Of a stretch of 64,000 nt of DNA, positions 16,357 through 23,982 are shown piece by piece. Every line of letters begins with the position of its first letter. The stretch's first letter is position 1. This DNA is from VRUE01 sp963697695 (GTDB lineage: Bacteria; Actinomycetota; Thermoleophilia; Solirubrobacterales; 70-9), in assembly GCA_963697695.1 (NCBI GenBank), contig OY969094.1:1488001-1552000 (forward strand), read 5' to 3'. The notes under the pieces were generated by a model. That model saw only the letters and a program-made list of their open reading frames with translations. It made no database searches and was not told the origin of the DNA. Both the position numbers and the translations under genes were made by a program.

Positions 16357-16543
16357 TGCCAGCCTTCACGGAAGCAACGAGGAACGAGACAGCTTGCTGC
16401 GAGAGCTCTTGGCCTAGTTCCAGCCGCTGAGTGGGCGTCAATGCCAAGTTAGAAGCACGCAGCTGCTCTGCATCAGCGCGATTGATCCTCGCCCATTCGG
16501 CCTCATTACCAGGAGCAAGTAGCGGCTTTCTGCTGGCTGCCAT
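16328..16543 (-). CDS. Small partner protein (candidate antitoxin), cassette 2
   Basis: 71 residues, MAASRKPLLAPGNEAEWARI at the start and QRLELGQELSQQAVSFLVAS later, a helical protein comparable in size and layout to the small partner in cassette 1. A TACCAT box lies 6 bases upstream of the ATG on the minus strand. It overlaps the nucleotidyltransferase start, implying coupled translation. The antitoxin role is inferred from context only. Confidence 0.65.
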   Translation of the reverse strand: MAASRKPLLAPGNEAEWARINRADAEQLRASNLALTPTQRLELGQELSQQAVSFLVASVKAGNVPRRALWS

Positions 16544-16620
16544 GCCTTCATGGTAGGCGCCAAGTCGGATCCGGGCATGAATGGACAAAAGCCGCCTTGG
16601 AGCACCTACGATGAAGCTGG

Positions 16621-16659
<39 letters not shown>

Positions 16660-16756
16660 ACGAAACGGAGGAGATGAGTTTTCGGCTCTGCAGAGGGGAC
16701 GCCGCGGCGACCTGCCGGCGTGGGATTCCCTTCGATTGTGCTCGTTTGAGTTCGGT

Positions 16757-16784
16757 TTGGGCAGCGAAAGGGTCTGCTGCCCAA
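16757..16784. repeat. Cassette hairpin, copy 3
   Basis: TTGGGCAGC / GCTGCCCAA, a 9-bp stem with a 10-base loop, 97 bases after the tRNA half. Confidence 0.85.
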
Positions 16785-16835
16785 TGGACTCCGACGACAA
16801 AAGATTCCGCCGGAAACAACGCTAGCTTGGATGCG

Positions 16836-17302
16836 ATGGCGGGGGAGTTCGAGAAATTGGCGTATGAGGCTGCCCTTCGCGGTCTCGACAAGCAGGAGGG
16901 CATGCTCGAAGGGCTGCGCACCCGAACTGGCGTGCTCTTGGCAGCGTCCTCGCTTGCCGCCTCCTTTCTCGGACAGGAGGCATTTCAGAACCCAAGTCCT
17001 CGGGGGCTCGCAATTACCGCCCTGGTCGCTTTCGTGGTCTCGATCGCGGCAAGCGTCTTCATCCTGCTGCCGAAGAAGACCTGATCTTTGCCGAGGCTGG
17101 CGCCGGGCTGTACGAGGGCCTCTATGCATTTCGTGACGACATGCCCGAGGTCTATCGCCGCCTCGCCTATGACCTCGATCTATTCTGGGATTCCAACGAC
17201 TCGAAGATCAAGTGGCTGACCCGTGCCTACACCGTCGCCGCAGCTGCCCTCGTGGTCGAGATTCTTTCCTTGGCTGCCCTACTGGGCGATAACATCTTCT
17301 AG
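16836..17302 (+). pseudogene. Small three-helix membrane protein, frame broken
   Basis: The first frame (16836-17084, 82 residues) gives a helical N-terminus and two membrane segments (TGVLLAASSLAASFLGQ, LAITALVAFVVSIAASVFILL), then stops right after LLPKKT. Shifting by -1 at GAAGAAGAC (near 17077) opens EEDLIFAEAGAGLYEGLYAF and continues to a third membrane helix (LTRAYTVAAAALVVEILSLA) ending at 17302. Together they form a natural ~155-residue protein, so this is a frameshifted gene, or a frameshift-decoded one. A TAGCTT box lies 7 bases before the ATG. Possible effector or immunity function; family not recognised. Confidence 0.7.
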
Positions 17303-17305
17303 GCG

Positions 17306-17404
17306 ATGGCAGAGACACCAAAGCCCCAAACCGGAAGCGGCGGAACCCCGCCGCCGCCGCCGCCTACTCCGGGCCTTGGTCGCCCCGAGACCCGCGGCGG
17401 CTGA
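17306..17404 (+). CDS. Tiny proline-rich protein
   Basis: 32 residues, MAETPKPQTGSGGT followed by six prolines and PGLGRPETRGG, four bases after the membrane-protein gene. Small proline-rich companions of membrane proteins occur in actinobacteria, but I cannot name this one. Low confidence because of its size. Confidence 0.4.
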   Translation: MAETPKPQTGSGGTPPPPPPTPGLGRPETRGG

Positions 17405-17488
17405 TCCCAGCCAGATCAGCAACGCTGTCCATCTGACAGCCGAGGCCGCCCCAGGTCCCACGTTCGGCCTCTACGATTGAGCCATCCA

Positions 17489-17527
<39 letters not shown>

Positions 17528-17627
17528 TCGAGTTGCAGGAACTGGGGTCGTTGGCTCTGCACAGCGGTTCGTGCGGTGCCAAGTGCGGTCACGGATTCCA
17601 GTCGATTGCCGTGGTTCTATTTCCGGT

Positions 17628-17656
17628 TTGGGCAGCGAGAACAGCCCGCTGCCCAA
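17628..17656. repeat. Cassette hairpin, copy 4
   Basis: TTGGGCAGCG / CGCTGCCCAA, a perfect 10-bp stem with 9-base loop agaacagcc, 100 bases after the tRNA half. The arms are identical to copy 2 and the loops differ by one base. Confidence 0.9.
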
Positions 17657-17698
17657 TGGATTGCATTGTCTGCTCCCCGGCTCCGCTACCGTGTCGCC

Positions 17699-18013
17699 AT
17701 GGCGTCTCGCGACCTGATCGACCGAGCTGGAAAGGCCCTAGCCGAGGCGGCCGGCGTCGACTCCAAGGTGATCCTGTTCGGCTCCCACGCTCGTGGCGAA
17801 GAGCGTCCCGACAGCGATGTCGACTTTCTGGTGATTGAGCCAAAACTCGCAGATCGATTTGGCGAGTCAGTAAGACTGGCGAGACTGGTGGGGGAGCTCG
17901 GGGTCCCCGCTGACGTGGTGGTGGTCAGCGAGGATCACGCTCGCGAATGGGGGGCGGTTCGAGGAACCATGCTTCACGACGCATTGACAGAGGGTCAGCT
18001 AGTTGGTGGATGA
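17699..18013 (+). CDS. MNT-type minimal nucleotidyltransferase (antitoxin of MNT-HEPN pair)
   Basis: 104 residues. ILFGSHARGEERPDSDVDFLV is the full MNT signature: GSxARG then D-x-D. In MntA-HepT systems this protein AMPylates the HEPN toxin and so neutralises it. A TACCGT box lies 6 bases before the ATG. The stop lies within the start region of the HEPN gene. It forms the cargo of cassette 4. Confidence 0.93.
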   Translation: MASRDLIDRAGKALAEAAGVDSKVILFGSHARGEERPDSDVDFLVIEPKLADRFGESVRLARLVGELGVPADVVVVSEDHAREWGAVRGTMLHDALTEGQLVGG

Positions 18014-18404
18014 ACCTCGTAGCGGCCTAGAGCGCGCCCGGCTGCTCATGGGAAAGGCGTCGGGAGACGAAAAGGCGCTGCGGCGCTTGATCGAGGACGA
18101 CGACATTCCTGACGATGTCCTCGGCTTCCACGCCCAGCAGGCGGCCGAGAAGAGTCTCAAGGCTGTGCTGGCAGGGAACAACCTCGGATATGAGCGGACC
18201 CACAACATTGCCTATCTGCTCAATCTGCTGGATAGCAACAAGATCCCGCGCCCCACATTTACTGAGCGACTACCTGAGTTGACTCCGTGGGCCGCAGAGT
18301 TTCGCTATGCCGACCTTCCAGAGACCGCCCTCCACCGAAGAGAGACGCTCGCCCTGGTCGAACAAACGAGGAACTGGGCCGAGGCCCAACTGCCAGAACC
18401 CTAG
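18003..18404 (+). CDS. HEPN-domain protein (HepT-like ribonuclease toxin)
   Basis: 133 residues from TTG 18003 (GTG 18006 is equally possible). FHAQQAAEKSLKAVL is the classical HEPN helix and GYERTHNIAYLL the following one with the R/H catalytic area. It pairs with the MNT protein encoded just upstream in the typical overlapping order. Toxin activity as an RNase is known for the family; not shown here. Confidence 0.92.
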   Translation: MVDEPRSGLERARLLMGKASGDEKALRRLIEDDDIPDDVLGFHAQQAAEKSLKAVLAGNNLGYERTHNIAYLLNLLDSNKIPRPTFTERLPELTPWAAEFRYADLPETALHRRETLALVEQTRNWAEAQLPEP

Positions 18405-18469
18405 GCCTCCTGCCCCAGATTCCAGGCACCGCAAAGACCCGCTGCTGAGCGTCTACGCTAACCAGACTG

Positions 18470-18543
<74 letters not shown>

Positions 18544-18568
18544 TGAGCGAAGCGTCCCTCGAAGGTGA

Positions 18569-19327
18569 CTAAGCGATCAGGAGCCTGAATGCCTGCTCTG
18601 CGCGGGCCAGCGTCTCCGGGGAGAAGAGATCGGAGATTGGAGGTTCGGAGAAACCGACCTTCTCCTCGATGTCACGAAGCCACTTCTTCTCTGTCTTCTT
18701 CAGCTCGCCCTCGTCCGCCAGAGTCCGTGGATCATCCATGAGGCTCAGAAGCCGGACGAAGTCCTGCCGGTCGGAGTCGAACTTCTCTTTGCGTTCCTTT
18801 GCGATGACCCGAGCCTTGATCAGGATCGCGCCAAGGAGGCTTGGACGCCGCATCGCGACTGCGGGCTCGCCCTCCATCTTCACCATGACCACCTCGGAGC
18901 GGTTCAAGGCCTGGGTCCCCCCGGGCACTTTGAAGGTGGTGTACTTGCCAATCGTCTTTGGATCGGCCTTGACGCCCTCGGTGCCCAGGACCTCGACGAT
19001 CTCTCCATCGAGGTCGAACTGATAGCCGAGGTCTTCATTCGAAAGTGGCGGCATCCTCATCTCTCCGCCGCGTTCTTGGAGCATCTCGGCAATGCGCTGC
19101 GTCATCGATGGGCGCTGGCGGGAGTCGCCGAGCACATCGATGTCGTCGGTCAGACGGGAATCGCTCTGGTGCTCGAAGGCGTGCAGCTGGACCATCAGGC
19201 CGCCGATCAAGGTCCACCTCGTCCCCTCGCCGAGCGCACGCGCGATCTCGATGGCCCTTCCCCACAGTCGTTTCGACCCCTCTGATGGAGCCTCGATGTA
19301 GATGACTGCCGGATCGCCGGGAGCCAC
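18569..19327 (-). CDS. AbiEii-like nucleotidyltransferase toxin
   Basis: 252 residues. TLIGGLMVQLHAFEHQS and LTDDIDVL give the NTase GG and D-x-D motifs, and LLGAILIKARVIAKER resembles the later AbiEii helix. The GTG start shares its G with the stop of the upstream regulator (TAGTG). The gene ends 25 bases past the tRNA-Arg 3' end, so the tRNA is flanked on both sides by NTase-based modules. Type IV toxin activity is inferred. Confidence 0.8.
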   Translation of the reverse strand: MAPGDPAVIYIEAPSEGSKRLWGRAIEIARALGEGTRWTLIGGLMVQLHAFEHQSDSRLTDDIDVLGDSRQRPSMTQRIAEMLQERGGEMRMPPLSNEDLGYQFDLDGEIVEVLGTEGVKADPKTIGKYTTFKVPGGTQALNRSEVVMVKMEGEPAVAMRRPSLLGAILIKARVIAKERKEKFDSDRQDFVRLLSLMDDPRTLADEGELKKTEKKWLRDIEEKVGFSEPPISDLFSPETLARAEQAFRLLIA

Positions 19328-20058
19328 TATGCGGAACTACGCGAGACCGCTCCTGCAGGCGCGTGCCGGTCGCTCCATTGGCGGTCGAGATCGCGAAGAG
19401 CCTTATTCCCGGACTGGGAGGAGCGGGAATCGAGCTCCTCGGCAAGATCGAGCGCCACCGCGGCCCTGGGCGCGACCTGTCTGCCCTCGAGGAAGCTCCA
19501 AGCCTCTTTCGGCACGACTCGCAGACGCACGTTCCCCTCGATCCCGGCCGGCTCCAACGCATGGCGGGCAATGAATCCCTTCAGCTCCCGTGCCTGCAGA
19601 TAGCCATCGGCCTCGCGCCCAGGAACGAGGCCGAAGCTGTGGTCGCCAGCCGCGCTGATCCCCGAGCGCACAAATCCTGGATCCTCGAGCAGGTGAGCCA
19701 CCTCACCGGGATGCGCTCTATATGAGAGGACCTCGGCCCGGCGCGCAAGGCGGGGTCCGAGCCTTGCAAACCCCTCCCACTTCAGAGCTCGTTTGAGTCT
19801 GGACCGGACGCTTGGATCTACCCCTTTGACATCCTCGTTCGAGGCGAGCGACAGCAAGGCCCAAGCGTTTCGAGGCGAGAAGCGGCGTCCCACATGTGCC
19901 CCTTCCCGGCGCCTCTGCTCGACAGCGGCCCGCTCAACGAACCAACGATCGCCGAGCTTGGCAGCTGAAAGCTGTCCGCGCACGGCCATGACTCTGACGC
20001 GACTAGAGCTCAGCCCCAAAGCCTGTGCCGCCTCTGGGATCGATACTGGATCTACCAT
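19327..20058 (-). CDS. AbiEi-like antitoxin/regulator with N-terminal helix-turn-helix
   Basis: 243 residues from ATG 20058. The N-terminus (VSIPEAAQALGLSSSRVRVM, then GDRWFVERAAVEQRR) is a MerR/excisionase-type winged helix; the remainder resembles the AbiEi C-terminal domain in size. AbiEi proteins repress their own promoter and neutralise AbiEii. A TATAGT box 8 bases upstream of the ATG suggests a leaderless start; a TTG at 20067 is a less likely alternative. The start codon lies next to repeated 11-bp sites. Confidence 0.75.
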   Translation of the reverse strand: MVDPVSIPEAAQALGLSSSRVRVMAVRGQLSAAKLGDRWFVERAAVEQRRREGAHVGRRFSPRNAWALLSLASNEDVKGVDPSVRSRLKRALKWEGFARLGPRLARRAEVLSYRAHPGEVAHLLEDPGFVRSGISAAGDHSFGLVPGREADGYLQARELKGFIARHALEPAGIEGNVRLRVVPKEAWSFLEGRQVAPRAAVALDLAEELDSRSSQSGNKALRDLDRQWSDRHAPAGAVSRSSA

Positions 20059-20125
20059 TTGACGCAACTATAGCGCTAAAGGTTGAGTTGCGTCAACTAG
20101 AATTTGGCAGCTATAGTTGTGTCAA
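20059..20125. promoter_or_regulatory. Three 11-bp operator-like sites before the AbiE-like pair
   Basis: TTGACGCAACT at 20059-20069, its exact complement AGTTGCGTCAA at 20086-20096, and AGTTGTGTCAA (one mismatch) at 20115-20125. The first pair makes an 11-bp inverted repeat spanning the proposed -10 box TATAGT. AbiEi proteins bind inverted repeats upstream of abiE, so this is a credible autoregulatory operator. Confidence 0.65.
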
Positions 20126-20159
20126 TAGTATTCATGGTCCGCTGGGGGGAAGAGACACG

Positions 20160-20549
20160 TCAGTCCGACCACCAGCCGGGGAAGATCTCGCCGTCCCCAT
20201 CGTGGCTGGCTCCTACCGCGAGCACCTCGAGGCCATCGGAGCTCGCCTCGAAGGCACGCGTCACCTCGGGCGAGACGCGAATCGCGTCAAGCACCTCGAC
20301 CTCGATGACCTCATCATCGAGCTTCATTCGTCCTGAGCCGCTCAGGACGACGTAGACCTCCTCGGCGTTCTCGTGCTTGTGCCCGAAGGGCGAGCGCTGG
20401 TCGGGCTTCAGCCGCAGATGGCTTACCCCGGTTTCCTCTGCATCGAGATCCCCTTGCGCGAAGCGCGCTTCTTGCGTGTCGCTGTACCCGAACTCAGCTG
20501 CCGAGTCCTTGACGTCGAGAAGCTTCGTATGCGTGAAAGGGCTGGCCAT
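20160..20549 (-). CDS. Cupin-domain protein
   Basis: 129 residues with the two cupin motifs: PFGHKHENAEEVYVVLSGSG (metal-binding H-x-H and E) and VIEVEVLDAIRVSPEVTRAFEASS. Small stand-alone cupins bind a metal and act as isomerases, dioxygenases or sensors; the substrate cannot be inferred. It is monocistronic, downstream of a TetR gene on the same strand. Confidence 0.85.
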   Translation of the reverse strand: MASPFTHTKLLDVKDSAAEFGYSDTQEARFAQGDLDAEETGVSHLRLKPDQRSPFGHKHENAEEVYVVLSGSGRMKLDDEVIEVEVLDAIRVSPEVTRAFEASSDGLEVLAVGASHDGDGEIFPGWWSD

Positions 20550-20642
20550 CTGAGCCTCCGTGCTCGCAGTTTGCGGTCGGCTGGACGCTACCCCGTCCCG
20601 GCCCGGCTACACCCAGCAGGGTCTGCTCATCTAGGGCTTGGA

Positions 20643-21338
20643 TCAGGCGGCCTGCGCGGAGATACGGCTGGTCTCCTCGGGACCCAGATAAGGGATCAAC
20701 AGGCACTCGAGCAGTTCCGTGGTGGCGTCGGGCAGCTGCTCGGCGCGGCCGCTGTCGACGTAGCGGGCGATCAGGGCGATCGCGCCGCCGAGCAGTAGGT
20801 CCTCGAGCTCTGTCGGCAAATCCGGCCGGCCGGAGCGGCCAGCGCGCAGCGCCTCGGCGAAGCGGGTGAGGCAGGCCTGCTGCCGCCGGCGCGCAGCGGA
20901 GCCTGCCTGCAGAACCTCCACCGCGATCAGGTGCGCGATCTCCGGATTGGCGGCGAGCAGGCGGAGCACCTCGGAGACGCTTGTGCGCACGCGGGACGAC
21001 CACTCCTCGCTTGCGGCAACCGCCTGCTCGACTCTGTCGCAGAGCCACCCGGCCGCCAAGTCGTAGGTCGCGAGGAAGCACTCCTCCTTGCTCGAGAACT
21101 GCTTATAGAAGGCGGCGCGGGAGACGCCCGCCTCCGCCGTCAGGTGGCCGATCGTCGTCGCGGGATAGCCGTGCTGTGGCAGGACCCGCAGCATCGCCGC
21201 GATCAGGCGCAGCCGCTGGTTGCGAGTGACAAAGGAGCGGGGCAGGCCGTGGCGACCCACCGGAAGGCGCGCGAGCGCCAGCTCTGGCGCGAGACCGGTG
21301 GGAGCGTCCGGCTCGAAGCGCTCAGACTCGGCGCTCAT
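20643..21338 (-). CDS. TetR-family regulator (TetR3)
   Basis: 231 residues from ATG 21338. The N-terminal HTH reads AAMLRVLPQHGYPATTIGHL and AGVSRAAFYKQFSSKEECFL; the C-terminal ligand domain is helical. The start overlaps the end of the second TetR gene by 17 bases, so the two are co-translated. Tandem TetR genes in one operon are unusual. The pair shares its promoter sequence with the secreted-protein operon upstream. Confidence 0.9.
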   Translation of the reverse strand: MSAESERFEPDAPTGLAPELALARLPVGRHGLPRSFVTRNQRLRLIAAMLRVLPQHGYPATTIGHLTAEAGVSRAAFYKQFSSKEECFLATYDLAAGWLCDRVEQAVAASEEWSSRVRTSVSEVLRLLAANPEIAHLIAVEVLQAGSAARRRQQACLTRFAEALRAGRSGRPDLPTELEDLLLGGAIALIARYVDSGRAEQLPDATTELLECLLIPYLGPEETSRISAQAA

Positions 21339-22014
21339 TGGCCGAGCGCGGCGCAGCCGGGAGGGCTGGCGCGAGCAAGTACTGCAGTAGGAGGTCGTGC
21401 GAATCGGGAAGGCGCTCTGCCTCGCCGGCAAGCACCAGGCCCGAGAGATGAGAGGCGAGTCCGCCGGCGAGCAGCCGGGTGGTCTCCTCTGGGCTCGCCG
21501 CGGCACCTTCGGGCTCGCCCGCAGGGGGTCGCAACGCTTCCGTAAGCTGGGTCAGCGTGCGCTCGTGCTCGAGCCTGATCGGCCGGGCAGCGGCAAGCGA
21601 CTCGACCAGAAGCAGATGGGCGAGCGGCGGATCGGTGGCGAGAAAGTCGAGGCCTGCCCGCAGTCCAGCGGACAGCCGGGAGGGCCACCCGAGCTCACCC
21701 TCCGCGGCCTCTTCGACGGTCGCCGTAAGTCGCTCCACACCATCGTCGTAGGCGGCCATGAAGCAGGGCTCCTTGCCCTGGAAGTGCTCGTAGAAAGTGG
21801 CGCGGGAAACCCCGGCGAATTCGACGATGTCGGTGATCTTCGTGTCCTCGTAGCCGTGATAGGCGAGGGCGGCTGCGAGCCCTTCGAAGATACGGCCGCG
21901 CTGGTTGGCGATCACCTCGGCACGGGCGAGTCCCGAGCGAGGCCGGATCCGCTCGACCTTCGGCGGCGGCGCATCCGGCCTACGCCGCGAAGCGCGCGGC
22001 TGACGGGTCGGCAT
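21322..22014 (-). CDS. TetR-family regulator (TetR2)
   Basis: 230 residues. HTH: LAAALAYHGYEDTKITDIV and AGVSRATFYEHFQGKEPCFM. I start at ATG 22014 because AAGGAG lies six bases upstream; an in-frame ATG 18 bases earlier has no such signal. First gene of a two-regulator operon. Its promoter (22066-22094) and the element above it recur upstream of the d-c-b-a operon. Confidence 0.9.
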   Translation of the reverse strand: MPTRQPRASRRRPDAPPPKVERIRPRSGLARAEVIANQRGRIFEGLAAALAYHGYEDTKITDIVEFAGVSRATFYEHFQGKEPCFMAAYDDGVERLTATVEEAAEGELGWPSRLSAGLRAGLDFLATDPPLAHLLLVESLAAARPIRLEHERTLTQLTEALRPPAGEPEGAAASPEETTRLLAGGLASHLSGLVLAGEAERLPDSHDLLLQYLLAPALPAAPRSANERRV

Positions 22015-22065
22015 CTCGATCTCCTTAGGCATACCAGCTCCGTTCTCAACCAGTGACGGAGCCAA

Positions 22066-22115
22066 ATACAAACACGTCAGTTCGCGTTTGTCAAGATACG
22101 CACGTGGTATTTCTA
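22066..22115 (-). promoter_or_regulatory. Promoter and upstream box of the TetR2-TetR3 operon
   Basis: On the minus strand: -35 TTGACA (complement of 22089-22094), a 17-base spacer and -10 TTGTAT (complement of 22066-22071). Directly upstream of the -35 is the box TAGAAATACCACGTGCGTATC, which differs by one base from that at 29357-29377. The box is an imperfect palindrome centred on CACGTG. Confidence 0.7.
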
Positions 22116-22141
22116 ATTGAAAGGGGCCTCTGAAGCGGGCC

Positions 22142-23200
22142 CTACTCCCCCACCGCCCCGAACCCCAGCACGCCCACCACCTCCCCAGGCGCGAACACCG
22201 GCTGCCCCTGCGCAAAGGCCAGGTTCAGCTGCTCAGCCGCCTGGGCCTGCAGAGTCAAGGGAGCCCCTGCGAGCGAGATCGTCCTCCTAGCTGGGCTCGA
22301 GGAGAAAGCGGCTTGCTCAAGGCTCAGCACCCCGATCCGTCCCAGCTTGCCCGGGAAAGCAGGAGTCGGCTCGATGTCCACTTCGGCGGTGTCTTGCTTT
22401 GAGGTGAGATCGAGCCAGAAGTCCTTCCAGAAGACCTGTCCTGCGCCGAGCTGAAGGAGTTCAATCGCTCCTGCTGATCTCAAGGTTCCTTCTGATCCAT
22501 CTGGAGCGATAGCTCCTCCCTTGGCGATCGGGAAGCTGAAGGAGAGTCCCTGGCGTTCGGCGGGGAAGATCGGGTTGAGGGAGACGAAGCGGGAGTCGAG
22601 CTTGGCGAAGAAAGCAGGGTCTAGGGCGATCGTCGCTTTGCCTGATTCGGTGATCGTGACGAGCTGAGGTTCGATCTTCGTCTGAAGTGATCCGATGATC
22701 TGTCCCTGTTTGAACTCTTTTCTTGGTCTCAGCTTCTTGTTGAGGCGGGTTGCGACCTTGGCGGTGAGCTTCAGCTGCTTTGCGCTGTAGGAGGAATCGA
22801 AGCCTTCGCGCTTGGCTTTGCGATTTGAAGAAGTAGCGATCTTCAACTGGCTGCCTCCGACCTTGGCGATCAGCGGCGATGCCTTGGTCTTGACGTTGAT
22901 CTCTCGCAGAGGGACCTTGCCTTTGTCGCCTTGGAAGGAAAGGACGCCTTCGGAGTCGATCGAGCCCTTGCCTTCGACCGGGTCGAAGATGCCGCCTGAG
23001 ACGGGGAGCGTGAAAGAGCTGCCTTTGACCTTGGCCGGGGCCTTGGCGGTGAGCTTGATGCCGTTCTTCTGAAGGAAGGAGGCGAAACGCTGGTCCAAGA
23101 GGAGCTTCGTGGTTCCGCCTCCTACCGGGTCGTATTCGGCCTTAGCCGCAGGGGCGAGGAGAAGGAACGAGAGGAAGAGAGCTGTTGCTACCCGCCTCAT
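22142..23200 (-). CDS. Secreted two-repeat beta protein, HtaA-like
   Basis: 352 residues with signal peptide (RRVATALFLSFLLLAPAAKA). Two homologous halves: the first has NGIKLTAKAPAKVKG, LPVSGGIFDP, GVLSFQGDKGKVPLREI; the second has LNPIFPAERQGLSFSFPIAKGG and LLQLGAGQVFWKDFWLDLTS. The pattern (F-x-FP, G-x-I, G-x-L-x-F-x-G, then a strand with isolated polar residues) resembles HtaA-type domains, which bind haem in other actinobacteria; this is my inference, not a firm match. Last gene of the operon starting at 29192, overlapping its upstream gene by ATGA. Confidence 0.65.
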   Translation of the reverse strand: MRRVATALFLSFLLLAPAAKAEYDPVGGGTTKLLLDQRFASFLQKNGIKLTAKAPAKVKGSSFTLPVSGGIFDPVEGKGSIDSEGVLSFQGDKGKVPLREINVKTKASPLIAKVGGSQLKIATSSNRKAKREGFDSSYSAKQLKLTAKVATRLNKKLRPRKEFKQGQIIGSLQTKIEPQLVTITESGKATIALDPAFFAKLDSRFVSLNPIFPAERQGLSFSFPIAKGGAIAPDGSEGTLRSAGAIELLQLGAGQVFWKDFWLDLTSKQDTAEVDIEPTPAFPGKLGRIGVLSLEQAAFSSSPARRTISLAGAPLTLQAQAAEQLNLAFAQGQPVFAPGEVVGVLGFGAVGE

Positions 23201-23979
23201 CCCTTCACCCCACAGGTCTTGGTCACGCTGACGGCGACCGAGGGCCTACCGGCGAAGGAGAAGTCGACGTAGGCAAGCGGGAAGGAGGCCCGCTTCGCTC
23301 CCTTGGGAGCTGCGCAGGCTGCGTTGAAGTAGGAGAGCTGCTTGCTCCGGTAGGTGTATTTGCGGCGCAGGGTCAGCTTGATCCGGTCCAGGTAGCCCCA
23401 GGTGCCGAGGGCCTCGGGAAGGGATGCAGAGAGGCGGGTGCCGTAGGTGCCTTTGGAGATCTTCCTGATCGAGAAGGGGATGACGAAGGAGGTGTTGAAG
23501 GGATGGGAGGTGTAGATGTGGGCGAGGATCACCGGCTTCTTTGCTCTTCTGCCGTTGAAGATGAGGAGACGTCCCTGGGTTCTGTAGGCGCCCTGGTCGG
23601 GGAGGACGATGTTGGCCCAGAACTGGCCGGATCCGATCAGGGCGTCTCGGCAGTTGGAGAGGGCTCGTTCCGTTGAAGCGGGCTGGACCTGGGGGATCTG
23701 GCAGACCGGCAGGCCTCTTGACTGCAAGAGGCCGTTTTTGTTGACGTCGATCGTCATCTTGCGCAGCTGTGGCGGGATGCCGCCTTTGGCGCTCTCCAGG
23801 TGCCCGGCGACGAAGACGGCGATCGGGGCGGGTTTGTCGCGGGGGAGCTTGTAGGGCTTGATCTGGGAGAGGACGCTCATGCGCAGGCCCTCTTGCTGGA
23901 CCGTTACTGCGCCTGCAGCAGCGGCGCCGATCAGCAGGAGCGCTGAGATCAGCGCTCCTGCTTTTGCCCTTGTGCCCAT
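23197..23979 (-). CDS. Secreted protein of unknown function
   Basis: 260 residues with an N-terminal signal (AGALISALLLIGAAAAGAVTV). The mature part is beta-rich with conserved-looking Cys pairs (LPVCQIPQVQPASTERALSNC; FNAACAAPKGAK; VTKTCGVKG). KLPRDKPAPIAVFVAGHL and ANIVLPDQGAYRTQGRLLIF suggest an immunoglobulin-like or jelly-roll fold. I do not recognise the family. It starts three bases after the giant protein gene upstream and overlaps the gene downstream. Confidence 0.75.
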   Translation of the reverse strand: MGTRAKAGALISALLLIGAAAAGAVTVQQEGLRMSVLSQIKPYKLPRDKPAPIAVFVAGHLESAKGGIPPQLRKMTIDVNKNGLLQSRGLPVCQIPQVQPASTERALSNCRDALIGSGQFWANIVLPDQGAYRTQGRLLIFNGRRAKKPVILAHIYTSHPFNTSFVIPFSIRKISKGTYGTRLSASLPEALGTWGYLDRIKLTLRRKYTYRSKQLSYFNAACAAPKGAKRASFPLAYVDFSFAGRPSVAVSVTKTCGVKG

Positions 23980-23982
23980 GGA

